Positions 1 to 7,609 of a DNA stretch of 13,684 bases are shown one piece after another. Position 1 is the first letter of the stretch, and each line of letters opens with the position of its first letter. The DNA is from Oscillospiraceae bacterium (GTDB lineage Bacteria; Bacillota; Clostridia; Oscillospirales; Acutalibacteraceae): positions 1 to 13,684 of the forward strand of contig JAISII010000179.1 in assembly GCA_031262125.1 (NCBI GenBank). The letters are read 5' to 3'. The notes under the pieces are model-generated. The model was not told the origin of the DNA. It saw only the letters and a list, made by a program, of their open reading frames with translations, and ran no database searches. The translations under genes and the position numbers were made by a program.

Positions 1-615
1 CGAAATTTAAGAGTAATTTTAGCTACATATAAATTGTTTTGTCGCTCCCCCCACGGGGAGCGTGGATCGAAATATACTTCATTGCTCCATTCCAAATTTT
101 TCAACGAGTCGCTCCCCCCACGGGGAGCGTGGATCGAAATAATCTCATACAACCCCAACAGTGGGTATATGCCGATGTCGCTCCCCCCACGGGGAGCGTG
201 GATCGAAATTCCTTTTAGTTATGCTTTTTCGTTAAAAATGTAAGTCGCTCCCCCCACGGGGAGCGTGGATCGAAATTTCGGTAGGCAAACTATCTTTCAT
301 TTTTAAAGCTGTCGCTCCCCCCACGGGGAGCGTGGATCGAAATTAATGTTATGCTGGATTTGGGCGAAACAACCAATTGTCGCTCCCCCCACGGGGAGCG
401 TGGATCGAAATCCTTTTGGAGTGATTATATTATATCATACTGCTTGCGTCGCTCCCCCCACGGGGAGCGTGGATCGAAATTGCTTTACTGCTGCTACTCC
501 AACGGACATTCGCTTGTCGCTCCCCCCACGGGGAGCGTGGATCGAAATAATGATGGAACAGAAGAAACAACTCAAGCTGTACGTCGCTCCCCACACGGGG
601 AGCGTGGATCGAAAT
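1..615 (+). CRISPR. CRISPR array, type I-C-like repeat, leader-distal end
   Basis: Nine complete 33-nt repeats start at 41, 108, 177, 244, 311, 379, 448, 516 and 583. The last six bases of another repeat lie at 1-6, so the array continues upstream of the window. Nine spacers of 34-36 nt lie between them (7-40, 74-107, 141-176, 210-243, 277-310, 344-378, 412-447, 481-515, 549-582). Each repeat starts GTCGCTCC, has a 7-bp stem GCTCCCC/GGGGAGC around a 4-nt loop, and ends GTGGATCGAAAT; this stem plus a GAAAT-type 3' handle is the pattern of type I-C (Cas5d-processed) repeats. The first eight repeats are identical. The last (583-615) has one change, C to A in the loop (ACAC instead of CCAC). A variant terminal repeat marks the leader-distal end, so the array is read left to right and the leader and any cas genes should lie upstream. 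I recognise no spacer target. Confidence 0.98.
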
Positions 616-716
616 AAATTTTGCCCGCAGCTCAACAACTTTTCCCAGCGTCAGTGGACGCTTTCTCCGTTCCGGACTTTTGGAGCGGAATTTTTGTTTT
701 GTTCTCGATAACCAAA
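616..716. other. Array trailer, no gene seen
   Basis: About 100 bases after the last repeat contain no convincing reading frame, no further repeat and no clear terminator. They may belong to another dispersed intergenic sequence, but nothing in the window repeats them. Confidence 0.5.
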
Positions 717-760
717 GCATCTTTTTTGTCAGATGATTCCAAATATGCGGCTGTCGCCGC
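717..760 (+). repeat. Diverged direct repeat, copy 1 (hairpin segment)
   Basis: This 44-base segment begins GCATCTTTT, passes through CCAAATA and ends in the hairpin GCGGC-tgtc-GCCGC (747-760). A diverged copy with the same order of blocks lies at 895-935, on the far side of the inverted-repeat element. Copy 1 lacks the T-run that makes copy 2 a terminator. The two copies are too different and too long to be a fresh target-site duplication. Confidence 0.65.
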
Positions 761-887
761 AGTGAAAAGTGAACAGTGAACAGTTAATAATGAACAATAT
801 GAATTGCAGCCGCAAACATTTTACCGCATATTTGTATTGTTCATTGTTCATTAGCACAAAGTGCGGCTTCACTGTTCATTTTTCACT
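761..887. repeat. 127-bp inverted-repeat element (MITE-like)
   Basis: The left end AGTGAAAAGTGAACAGTGAA (761-780) matches the reverse complement of the right end (868-887) at 19 of 20 positions. Just inside, the arms carry the related tracts AATGAACAAT and ATTGTTCATTGTTCATT. No protein is encoded. The structure fits a small non-autonomous mobile element or an intergenic repeat with terminal inverted repeats. An extra 11-bp inverted repeat links the flank to the inside: CAAATATGCGG at 740-750 and CCGCATATTTG at 824-834. Whether it is still mobile cannot be told from one copy. Confidence 0.65.
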
Positions 888-894
888 AAAAGAG

Positions 895-942
895 GCATCT
901 TTTCATCAGTATCCCAAATAAGCGGCTGTTGCCGCTTTTTTT
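895..942 (+). terminator. Direct repeat copy 2 with Rho-independent terminator
   Basis: The second copy of the 717-760 segment ends in GCGGC-tgtt-GCCGC (922-935) followed directly by seven T. This is a compact intrinsic terminator for rightward transcription, and it could close the CRISPR transcript or block read-through into the operon beginning at 996. Confidence 0.7.
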
Positions 943-995
943 ATTTAACCTTTACATAATGTTTAACCCTCTTTGCGACTTTTTTTAGCTTTTTA

Positions 996-1024
996 TTGAT
1001 TTTATATCTCTTATGTGATACAAT
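996..1024 (+). promoter_or_regulatory. Sigma-A promoter for the SPFH operon
   Basis: TTGATT (996-1001) and TACAAT (1019-1024) are separated by 17 bases, giving a predicted start near 1031 and a leader of about 67 nt before the first gene. The region just downstream of the terminator is otherwise AT-rich and empty. Confidence 0.7.
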
Positions 1025-1097
1025 TGCTAAGATAGAATTAAATTGCTATCCGAATAACTCAGTGGATTAAATAATATTTTTGAAAGTGGTGATTTGT

Positions 1098-2252
1098 TTG
1101 GCGTTTTTTGACAGAATTAAATTTGACGGTTTAGCAAGCAACGAGTGGCTTGTGTATAAGCACCCGTCCGAAAAACTGGTGTTCGGCTCACAACTGATAG
1201 TGGGCGAAGGGCAAGCAGCCGTTTTTGTAAAAAGCGGGCAAATTTGCAGCGTTTTTGATTCAGGCACATATACGCTAAGTGCACAAAATCTTCCTCTTAT
1301 TCAGAACTTAATAAATGCACCTTTTGGCGGCAAAACACCTTTTACAGCCGAAATTTACTACCTTAACAAAACAACAAAGCTTGATATAGCTTGGGGAACA
1401 AACGACCCTATTTTGCTTATCGACCCCAAATATAATGTAAGATTGCATATAAGAGCTTTTGGGCAAATGGGTTTAAAGCTCAAAAATTGCGGGCTTTTTA
1501 TAAAAGAGCTTATCGGCGTAATGACACCTTCTGAAATGGTTAGTTTTGATGCTCTTTATCAATATTTTAAAGGGCTTGTGATTCAAAAAATCAAAGTTGT
1601 TATTGCCGATATTATTATAAACGACAAAATTTCTGCCTTAGAGATTGCCCCACATATAAATGATATTTCTAAAAAAGCAGAAGCCGAAATCGACACTGAA
1701 TTTGAAAAGTTCGGGCTCGATGCCGTTAATTTCTTTATTCAGTCAATTAACTTCCCGGATGAAGACTTTAACGCTATCAACAGTATTCTTGAACAGCGTG
1801 CAGAGTTTGACCTTATGGGAGATTCGAGGTATGCAACAGCCCGAAGCTTTGATGTGTATGAAGGTGCGGCAAATAACAGCGGCGGTGTAGCAGGTGCATT
1901 TATGGCAGGTGCAGTCGGGATTGGTGCTGGGGCAGCAATAGGCACGCAAATGCCAAATATAATCGGCAACCCAACTAACGCTGCACAAGGCAATGCTTCT
2001 GCCTTTATTTTGTGCGGCAAATGCAACAGCAAAAACCCGGAAGGAACAAAATTTTGCCCGCAGTGCGGCGAAAGTGTGGTTACAAAAACTGCACCATCGC
2101 TAAAATGCCCAAGCTGCTCTGCCGAGGTTGCACAAGGTTCTAAATTTTGCAATATATGCGGCGAAAAGCTCGGTCCCAACAACTGCCCCGATTGCAACGC
2201 CGAAGTGCCGGCAAACTCTAAGTTCTGCCCAAACTGCGGCAAGAAATTTTAA
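1098..2252 (+). CDS. SPFH-domain protein with three C-terminal zinc ribbons
   Basis: This 384-residue protein belongs to the YdjI-like SPFH ('virion core protein'-type) family. The N-terminal two thirds carry the family pattern: an EWLVYKHP segment near residue 16, GSQLIVGEGQAAVFV near 30-44, DSGTYTL near 54-60, then a long helical stretch. A glycine/alanine-rich linker with GAVGIGAGAAIG follows. The C-terminus holds three CxxC...CxxC zinc ribbons: C306/C309/C320/C323, C337/C340/C351/C354 and C363/C366/C377/C380. I chose TTG 1098 because it gives the family-typical MAFFDRIK start and has GGTGA five bases upstream; TTG 1080 would add six residues without a better ribosome binding site. SPFH proteins usually organise membrane or membrane-associated complexes, and the two membrane proteins immediately downstream suggest a shared role. 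The exact function is unknown. Confidence 0.88.
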   Translation: MAFFDRIKFDGLASNEWLVYKHPSEKLVFGSQLIVGEGQAAVFVKSGQICSVFDSGTYTLSAQNLPLIQNLINAPFGGKTPFTAEIYYLNKTTKLDIAWGTNDPILLIDPKYNVRLHIRAFGQMGLKLKNCGLFIKELIGVMTPSEMVSFDALYQYFKGLVIQKIKVVIADIIINDKISALEIAPHINDISKKAEAEIDTEFEKFGLDAVNFFIQSINFPDEDFNAINSILEQRAEFDLMGDSRYATARSFDVYEGAANNSGGVAGAFMAGAVGIGAGAAIGTQMPNIIGNPTNAAQGNASAFILCGKCNSKNPEGTKFCPQCGESVVTKTAPSLKCPSCSAEVAQGSKFCNICGEKLGPNNCPDCNAEVPANSKFCPNCGKKF

Positions 2253-2337
2253 GTTTAAATATCATTTTTATAATAAACGGTCTTGCCCATAAAAACAATA
2301 CTTACATTTATTAATCAAGAAAGGATTACTGCCGAAT

Positions 2338-2748
2338 ATGAAAAACAAAAATTCGTCTTTAGGCACTGTTTTGGCTACTGCAATAACAGTTTTTATCAGT
2401 GCAATAATAATTTTCGCACTTACTTCGGTTTTTAACATTATGCAGCAAAACTGTGCTGTGCCTGCACTTGTTTTTGCAATTATAAATTTAATAATTATTT
2501 GCACAATTGTAATATGCACTCGTGTAATAGCGGCAAAATCATCGGTTGCATCATATATTCAACTTGCATTTGCAACTGCTTTATATACCCTGCTGCAATT
2601 TGTTCAATTGTTATTAAGTGCATCGTTTTGGTCTGTAAATTTTTACATACTATATCATTTGGTTTTACTCGCTCTGTGGATGATTATTGCAGCAGCAATT
2701 TATTCAATTGGAAGAAAAAGCAAAAAACAAGATAAGGAGAATTTGTAA
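2338..2748 (+). CDS. Small four-helix membrane protein
   Basis: This 136-residue hydrophobic protein has four predicted transmembrane segments, at about 7-31, 40-62, 70-93 and 99-124, and a short charged tail (GRKSKKQDKENL). There is no signal peptide cleavage site and no catalytic motif I recognise. AAGGA lies 12 bases before the ATG. It follows the SPFH gene by 85 bases with no terminator between. Its stop codon overlaps the next start (TAATG), so its translation is probably coupled to that of the TM2 protein. It is likely a membrane partner of one of its neighbours, but this rests on position only. Confidence 0.8.
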   Translation: MKNKNSSLGTVLATAITVFISAIIIFALTSVFNIMQQNCAVPALVFAIINLIIICTIVICTRVIAAKSSVASYIQLAFATALYTLLQFVQLLLSASFWSVNFYILYHLVLLALWMIIAAAIYSIGRKSKKQDKENL

Positions 2749-3209
2749 TGAGCAAAAATTTAAAATGTTCGCAGTGCGGTGCCGGAGTTACCCCCGAGGC
2801 TACCGCTTGCAAATACTGCGGCAGTGCAATTGCCGCTGTACAACAGCCTGTACAGCGACCTACGCCCCCTGTTCAGCAACCGAACCCCTATGTTGGGCAG
2901 CCTGTGCAGCCGCAAGCACCTAACTACGGTTATCAACAACAGCCACCTATTCGTCAATCGGCACTGCCTTTATCTCCGATAAACCCTGCTTGGCCGCTTA
3001 AAAACAAGTACGTTGCAGGGGTACTTGCCATTTTGTTCGGGACTTTCGGAGTTCATAGGTTTTATTTAGGCAATGCGGGTTTAGGCATATTATACATTCT
3101 TTTTTTCTGGACGGGCATACCTACGATTATAAGCTTTTTTGAAGGTATTGTTTATTTTTTTAGTAACGATTTTAATTTTCAGGTAAAACACCGTGTGCGT
3201 TTAAAGTAG
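2748..3209 (+). CDS. Zinc-ribbon and TM2-domain membrane protein
   Basis: This 153-residue protein has three parts. Residues 7-24 form a zinc ribbon (C7, C10, C21, C24). Residues 30-80 are a flexible proline/glutamine-rich linker (QQPVQRPTPPVQQPNP). Residues 86-140 are a TM2 domain: two hydrophobic helices around the signature GTFGVHRFYLGNAGLGILY. The same zinc-ribbon type occurs in the SPFH protein of this operon, which supports a common complex or regulatory logic. The ATG overlaps the previous stop codon by one base and is served by AAGGAG at 2733-2738. TM2 proteins are widespread in Firmicutes but mostly lack an assigned function. Confidence 0.88.
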   Translation: MSKNLKCSQCGAGVTPEATACKYCGSAIAAVQQPVQRPTPPVQQPNPYVGQPVQPQAPNYGYQQQPPIRQSALPLSPINPAWPLKNKYVAGVLAILFGTFGVHRFYLGNAGLGILYILFFWTGIPTIISFFEGIVYFFSNDFNFQVKHRVRLK

Positions 3210-3274
3210 GTTGGCTGCTTTTTAGATTTCTTTGCACAATAGTGCTTAAAATCCGACATCACCATTAATATACA

Positions 3275-3310
3275 GCGGGTACTTCTCTTTATTGGGAGGT
3301 ACCCGCTTTT
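3275..3310 (+). terminator. Intrinsic terminator after the SPFH operon
   Basis: The perfect 8-bp stem GCGGGTAC (3275-3282) / GTACCCGC (3299-3306) is followed by TTTT. It lies 65 bases after the TM2 gene and closes the three-gene unit. The T-run is short, so termination may be partial. Confidence 0.7.
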
Positions 3311-3400
3311 GCATACCAATTTTTTCTCCTTTAAAATTTCAAATAAGCAAACCAACTCTTCAAATAAAATTAAAATTATGCACATATTTTGTTCAATTGC

Positions 3401-3429
3401 TTGACATTTTCTTCGCAAAATGTTATAAT
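3401..3429 (+). promoter_or_regulatory. Perfect-consensus sigma-A promoter for the GH31 gene
   Basis: TTGACA (3401-3406) and TATAAT (3424-3429) match the consensus in all twelve positions with a 17-base spacer. The predicted start is near 3436, about 233 nt before the GH31 start codon. No other convincing promoter lies between; TATAAT at 3573-3578 has no properly spaced -35. Confidence 0.85.
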
Positions 3430-3669
3430 TTTTACCAATAAATGTATTTTGCGACTTTTTTGCTCTGCTATAAAAAACAAAGCTGCCGTTTGTTATTAAA
3501 AATAGCAATATGGGCAATTATACTCGGCTTTATAAACGTGCGAATTTTAAAAATTGAGGGGTGATAAATCTATATAATTACAAAAACCACATAGCTTTGC
3601 AACAATACAGAGCAAAGAAACAAGGGTTAATTTGTTAGCCCAAATAATTTTAAGAAAGAAGGAATACAA
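3430..3669 (+). other. Long 5' leader of the GH31 gene
   Basis: This stretch of about 240 bases has no gene. It contains a purine-rich GAGGGGTGATAA (3556-3567) with no usable start codon close behind. It also holds two weak hairpins: CTTTGC/GCAAAG around 3595-3618 and GGGTTA/TAGCCC around 3624-3641. Neither has a T-run. No known riboswitch class is recognisable. A strong promoter followed by a long leader suggests post-initiation control, but that is inference. Confidence 0.4.
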
Positions 3670-6600
3670 ATGACAAAGCAATTACGGCAAAATTTATCAA
3701 AAAAAGTTGTACCGATTACCCTAATAATTGTGCTGCTGCTTACGCTTGTACCGTTTACGCAATTGCGTGCGTCGGCATATGCAGAAAGCTTGGGTAATGT
3801 AATTTCGGCGTATGCAAACGGCGATTTTATAAACATAACGGTAGACAACGGCACAGAACCGGGCGACGACATACTCGAACTGCAAGTATGCGAAAACGAT
3901 ATTCTGCGGGTTAATTATCGCCCTAACGGCATTTCTTCAAGCCCCTCTACCCCAATTATCGACCCCGACAAAACTTGGAGTGCCGTAGGAGCATCAATTA
4001 ACACAAGCACAAATCCTATGACAATTCAAACATCGGATATGCGTATTGAAATTCAAAAATACCCCTGCCGTATGACGGTTAAAAAATCCGATGGCACTGT
4101 TTTGTTTTGGGAAGCTTCCGGTTCAGGCGGCGGTGTTTTCCACGACGGCGTACGCTTTGTTCGCAGCCCCGGGCAAAATATGTACGGGTTGCACAGCTAT
4201 TCTTGCTTTGAAGAAAACGGCGACCTGCTGCGTAACAACGACAACGGTTATTCCGTAAACGGCGGCTATCAAGGCAGCTCGGGCGGACCGTTTATGTGGT
4301 CAACAGCCGGCTATGGTTTGCTTGTTGATTCGGACGGCGGTTACCCGTATTTGAACAGTACCGACAACAAAATGGAATTTTATTACGGCGGCACCCCCGA
4401 ACAGGGACGCCGCTATGAAAAAGAAAACGTAGAATACTATATAATGCTCGGTCAGCCCGAAGGCGTTATGGAAAACTATGCCCACATAACAGGGACGTCT
4501 CCACTAATGCCCGAATGGTCTATGGGCTTTTCTAACTATCAATGGGGCATCGACCAAAACGAGCTTTATAACGTGGTAGAAACTTACCGTGCAAAAAACA
4601 TACCCATCGACAGCTATGGTCTTGATTACGACTGGAAAAACTACGGTCAGGACAATTACGGTGAGTTTACATGGAACACAACAAAATTCCCCAACTCTTC
4701 AACAAATCAGCTAAAAGATGATATGAACGATTTGGGTATGAAGCTTATCGGAATAACAAAACCCCGCATTGTTACTAAACATCTTGACGGCACAACGTGG
4801 ACACAGCAAGGTGCATATGCAAACTCGCATAACTTCTTCTACCCCGGGCACCCCGAGTACCGTGATTATTTTGACCCGTACTACTATGTTCGCAGCATCG
4901 ACCCATATAAAGCCGATGCCCGTGCATGGATTTGGGAACATTCTATAGGTGCTTATGACAAAGGCATTGCCGGCTGGTGGAACGACGAAACCGACAAAAT
5001 CGACTCGAACGGCACAAGCAACTGGTTTGGCAACTATACCACACTGCATATGTCGCAGGCTATGTACGAAGGTCAACGCAGCTATACAAACGACGAAACA
5101 CGTGTTTGGCAAACGGCTCGTGGTTACTACCCCGGCACGCAACGCTACGGCACAACAATTTGGTCGGGCGACGTTGGTGCAGGTTTTTATAAGGGCGAGC
5201 TTTCTAACCCGTGGCCTGCAGGCTTAAACGAGCAAAAAGCAACAATGCTTTCAACAATCAACACAGGGCAAATGAAGTGGGGTTCGGACGGCGGCGGGTT
5301 TAACCCGGCAGACCAAGCACCAAGCCCTGAGCTTTATACCCGCTGGGTGCAGATGTCTACATTTGTGCCGGTTGACCGTGTGCATGGTCAGCTTAACCAA
5401 AAACGCCAACCGTGGCAATACGGCTATACTGCCGAGGAAGCAACAAAAGCCGCCAACCAACTGCGTTACTCGCTAATTCCGTATATGTACTCCTACGAAT
5501 ACAAAGCTATGGAAAAAGGCGTTGGGCTTGTAAAACCCTTGATGTATGATTACCCCAACGACCAAACAGCAGCAAATTACACCGATGCTTGGATGTTCGG
5601 CGACTGGCTGCTTGTTGCACCTGTAACAGAACGCTATCAAACAACCCATTGGATTTATCTGCCCGCAGGCGAATGGATAGATTACAACACCGGCGTTGTT
5701 TATAACGGTGGTCAATATATACCTTATTCTATCGACAATGTAACGTGGACAGATATGCCTATGTTCATTAAAAAAGGTGCTATCATCCCCACACAAAAAG
5801 TTCTTGATTACACAACGCAAGAAACAATTACCGACGTTTTTGTTGATGTTTTTGCCGACACTGCAAAAACCACCAACTTTACTTTCTGCGACGACGACGG
5901 TACTTCTTACGATTATGAAAACGGCGAGTTCTACAAACAAGTTATAAGTGCAAAAGATAACGGAGCAAGCGGCATTAACGTTAATTTTGCAGCAAAAACA
6001 GGTTCTTATAATTCGGACGTTGAGTATTTTTATGCAAAAATACACGGCAAATCGGCAACAAATGTTACTGTAAACGGCTCTGCTATACCCGCACGTACTG
6101 ACTTTAACGCACTTAAAGCAACTGGCGGGCAAGGCTATGCAACAGGCAAAGATATTTACGGCGATGTTACCTATGTTAAAGTTACCGCAGGCACTGCCAA
6201 AAATATTGTTGCAACGGGCAGCACATCGGTTGCAGCAGACGGCACATATTACGAAGCCGAAGACGCCTCGCTTTCGGGCAAAACAATTGCAACAAAAGCC
6301 GGTGCAAACAACAACCATACAGGTTACACCGGTTGGGGCTTTGCCGACAGTTTATCGGGCGACGATGCTGCTGTAACATTTTATGCAAAAACCAAAGCAG
6401 GCGGCGAGTTCCCTGTTAACATTCGCTATTCTAACGGCACTGGTTCAAACAAAACAATGAGCATTTATGTTAACGGTGCATATTCAACACAGGCAACCTT
6501 TGCACCAACTGCCAATTGGGACAGCTGGAGTACTTTGGAAACAGATTTGCAATTAACCTCCGGTTTGAACATAATTACCGTGCAATATGATGCCGACAAC

Positions 6601-7527
6601 GGCGATACGGGTTCAATAAATATCGACAACGCTTTTGTTCCTTTCTTCCCCGAGGTTGCACGTTACGAGGCTGAATCGGCAGCGTTGCATAATGGTACAG
6701 CACGTGCTACAAACCATTGGTTCTATTCAGGTTCGGGCTTTGTTGCCGGTGTAGAATCGGTAGGCACCGAAGTTGAGTTCCGTGATTTCCCCGTAGAGAA
6801 CTCCGGTACATATCAAGTTAACCTACGTTATGCAAACGGCAACGGCACAAGCAAAACTCTTAATATGTACGTTAACGGTTCTTATTACACAACTGCAACA
6901 CTCACAAGCCCAAGTTCTAATTGGAACGAATGGAGTACCTGGAGCCAAAATGTTGCGTTGCAAGCAGGCAAAAACACAATCTCGTTTAAATATGACAGCG
7001 GCAACTCAGGGTACGTAAACCTCGACACTCTGGATATTAAGTATGTTTCTGCCGCAAATATTACAGGCACAAATCTGCTTGATAACGGCAGTTTTGAACG
7101 CCCGACGAATGAATCAAGCAATTGGACAGAATGGCACCCCACAGGGCAAACTTTAGCCTATGGTGTAGACCAAGGCATAACACTAAGCCCGCCCGAAACC
7201 GCTCGTGAAGGCGATAAACGTGCTTACTTCTATTTGGCAAATGCATACCAGCAAAGTATTCACCAATCGGTTGGCGTTGCAAACGGCACATACAAAGTTG
7301 AATTTTGGGTACGCAGTGTGGGCACAACCCCATCTATAGCCCGCTGCGAAGTTACACCGTCCGGCAGCTCTTCAATTTACACTAACATTGCCCCCACATC
7401 GCAATGGAAGCATTACACCATAAGCAACATAAGTGCAAACGGCAGCATAGATGTTGGGTTTTATGTTAATTCTCCCGGTGGTACAACTGTGCAAATCGAC
7501 GGTGTAAAGCTGGTTAAAACAGGTTAA
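3670..7527 (+). CDS. Secreted GH31 alpha-glucosyl enzyme with CBM35-CBM35-CBM61-like tail
   Basis: This 1285-residue exoenzyme has a signal peptide at 1-38 (hydrophobic core, cleavage after ASAYA). Next come an N-terminal beta-sandwich (about 40-270), the GH31 barrel (about 275-620), a proximal C-domain, and a DUF5110-type domain (about 715-850). Two CBM35/6-type modules start near 860 (YYEAEDA) and 998 (RYEAESA), and a third lectin-like module starts near 1133 (NLLDNGSFE). The likely nucleophile is D439 in GWWNDETDK, the acid/base D501 in QRYGTTIWSGD, and D319/D321/W322 (YGLDYDW) line the substrate site. Size and module order recall GH31 alpha-1,6-glucosyltransferases of the cycloalternan/isomaltooligosaccharide pathways (CtsZ-like), so starch-derived glucans are a plausible substrate. 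An alpha-glucosidase or alpha-N-acetylgalactosaminidase is possible too. No dockerin or sortase motif is present. GAAGGA lies six bases before the ATG. The gene appears monocistronic. Confidence 0.9.
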   Translation: MTKQLRQNLSKKVVPITLIIVLLLTLVPFTQLRASAYAESLGNVISAYANGDFINITVDNGTEPGDDILELQVCENDILRVNYRPNGISSSPSTPIIDPDKTWSAVGASINTSTNPMTIQTSDMRIEIQKYPCRMTVKKSDGTVLFWEASGSGGGVFHDGVRFVRSPGQNMYGLHSYSCFEENGDLLRNNDNGYSVNGGYQGSSGGPFMWSTAGYGLLVDSDGGYPYLNSTDNKMEFYYGGTPEQGRRYEKENVEYYIMLGQPEGVMENYAHITGTSPLMPEWSMGFSNYQWGIDQNELYNVVETYRAKNIPIDSYGLDYDWKNYGQDNYGEFTWNTTKFPNSSTNQLKDDMNDLGMKLIGITKPRIVTKHLDGTTWTQQGAYANSHNFFYPGHPEYRDYFDPYYYVRSIDPYKADARAWIWEHSIGAYDKGIAGWWNDETDKIDSNGTSNWFGNYTTLHMSQAMYEGQRSYTNDETRVWQTARGYYPGTQRYGTTIWSGDVGAGFYKGELSNPWPAGLNEQKATMLSTINTGQMKWGSDGGGFNPADQAPSPELYTRWVQMSTFVPVDRVHGQLNQKRQPWQYGYTAEEATKAANQLRYSLIPYMYSYEYKAMEKGVGLVKPLMYDYPNDQTAANYTDAWMFGDWLLVAPVTERYQTTHWIYLPAGEWIDYNTGVVYNGGQYIPYSIDNVTWTDMPMFIKKGAIIPTQKVLDYTTQETITDVFVDVFADTAKTTNFTFCDDDGTSYDYENGEFYKQVISAKDNGASGINVNFAAKTGSYNSDVEYFYAKIHGKSATNVTVNGSAIPARTDFNALKATGGQGYATGKDIYGDVTYVKVTAGTAKNIVATGSTSVAADGTYYEAEDASLSGKTIATKAGANNNHTGYTGWGFADSLSGDDAAVTFYAKTKAGGEFPVNIRYSNGTGSNKTMSIYVNGAYSTQATFAPTANWDSWSTLETDLQLTSGLNIITVQYDADNGDTGSINIDNAFVPFFPEVARYEAESAALHNGTARATNHWFYSGSGFVAGVESVGTEVEFRDFPVENSGTYQVNLRYANGNGTSKTLNMYVNGSYYTTATLTSPSSNWNEWSTWSQNVALQAGKNTISFKYDSGNSGYVNLDTLDIKYVSAANITGTNLLDNGSFERPTNESSNWTEWHPTGQTLAYGVDQGITLSPPETAREGDKRAYFYLANAYQQSIHQSVGVANGTYKVEFWVRSVGTTPSIARCEVTPSGSSSIYTNIAPTSQWKHYTISNISANGSIDVGFYVNSPGGTTVQIDGVKLVKTG

Positions 7528-7566
7528 TTTACCTTTAAATTAAAATTATTTTAAACAACTGCAAAA

Positions 7567-7596
7567 CGCCGCCGCACTAATTTTAGTGCGGCGGCG
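7567..7596. terminator. Strong hairpin terminator after GH31
   Basis: A perfect 14-bp stem (CGCCGCCGCACTAA and its complement, loop TT) lies 40 bases after the GH31 stop. On the plus strand it is followed by GAGGTTTATA, a poor T-run; on the minus strand it is followed by TTTT. It is probably a bidirectional terminator. Confidence 0.7.
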
Positions 7597-7609
7597 GAGG
7601 TTTATAGAT

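Noticed and set aside
1..615. Self-targeting spacers
   Set aside because: Reading the spacers against the rest of the window by eye gave no match; this does not exclude targets elsewhere in the genome.
34..720. Several open frames on both strands across the CRISPR array
   Set aside because: They are translations of the 33-nt repeat in different frames (RSPHGERGSK, LPPRGAWIEI, SIHAPRGGSD and similar), with no ribosome binding sites.
1739..2242. 167-residue minus-strand open frame opposite the zinc ribbons
   Set aside because: Shadow of the SPFH gene; the regular histidine/glutamine/leucine pattern mirrors the CxxC codons.
3179..3517. 112-residue minus-strand open frame after the TM2 gene
   Set aside because: No ribosome binding site or family resemblance, and it would run through the operon terminator and the GH31 promoter.
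3430..3669. Possible riboswitch in the GH31 leader
   Set aside because: The hairpins are short, there is no terminator and no conserved core of any class I can recognise.
5473..6318. 281-residue minus-strand open frame inside the GH31 gene
   Set aside because: It is antisense to a well-supported gene and its cysteine- and valine-rich composition is what complementary codons produce.
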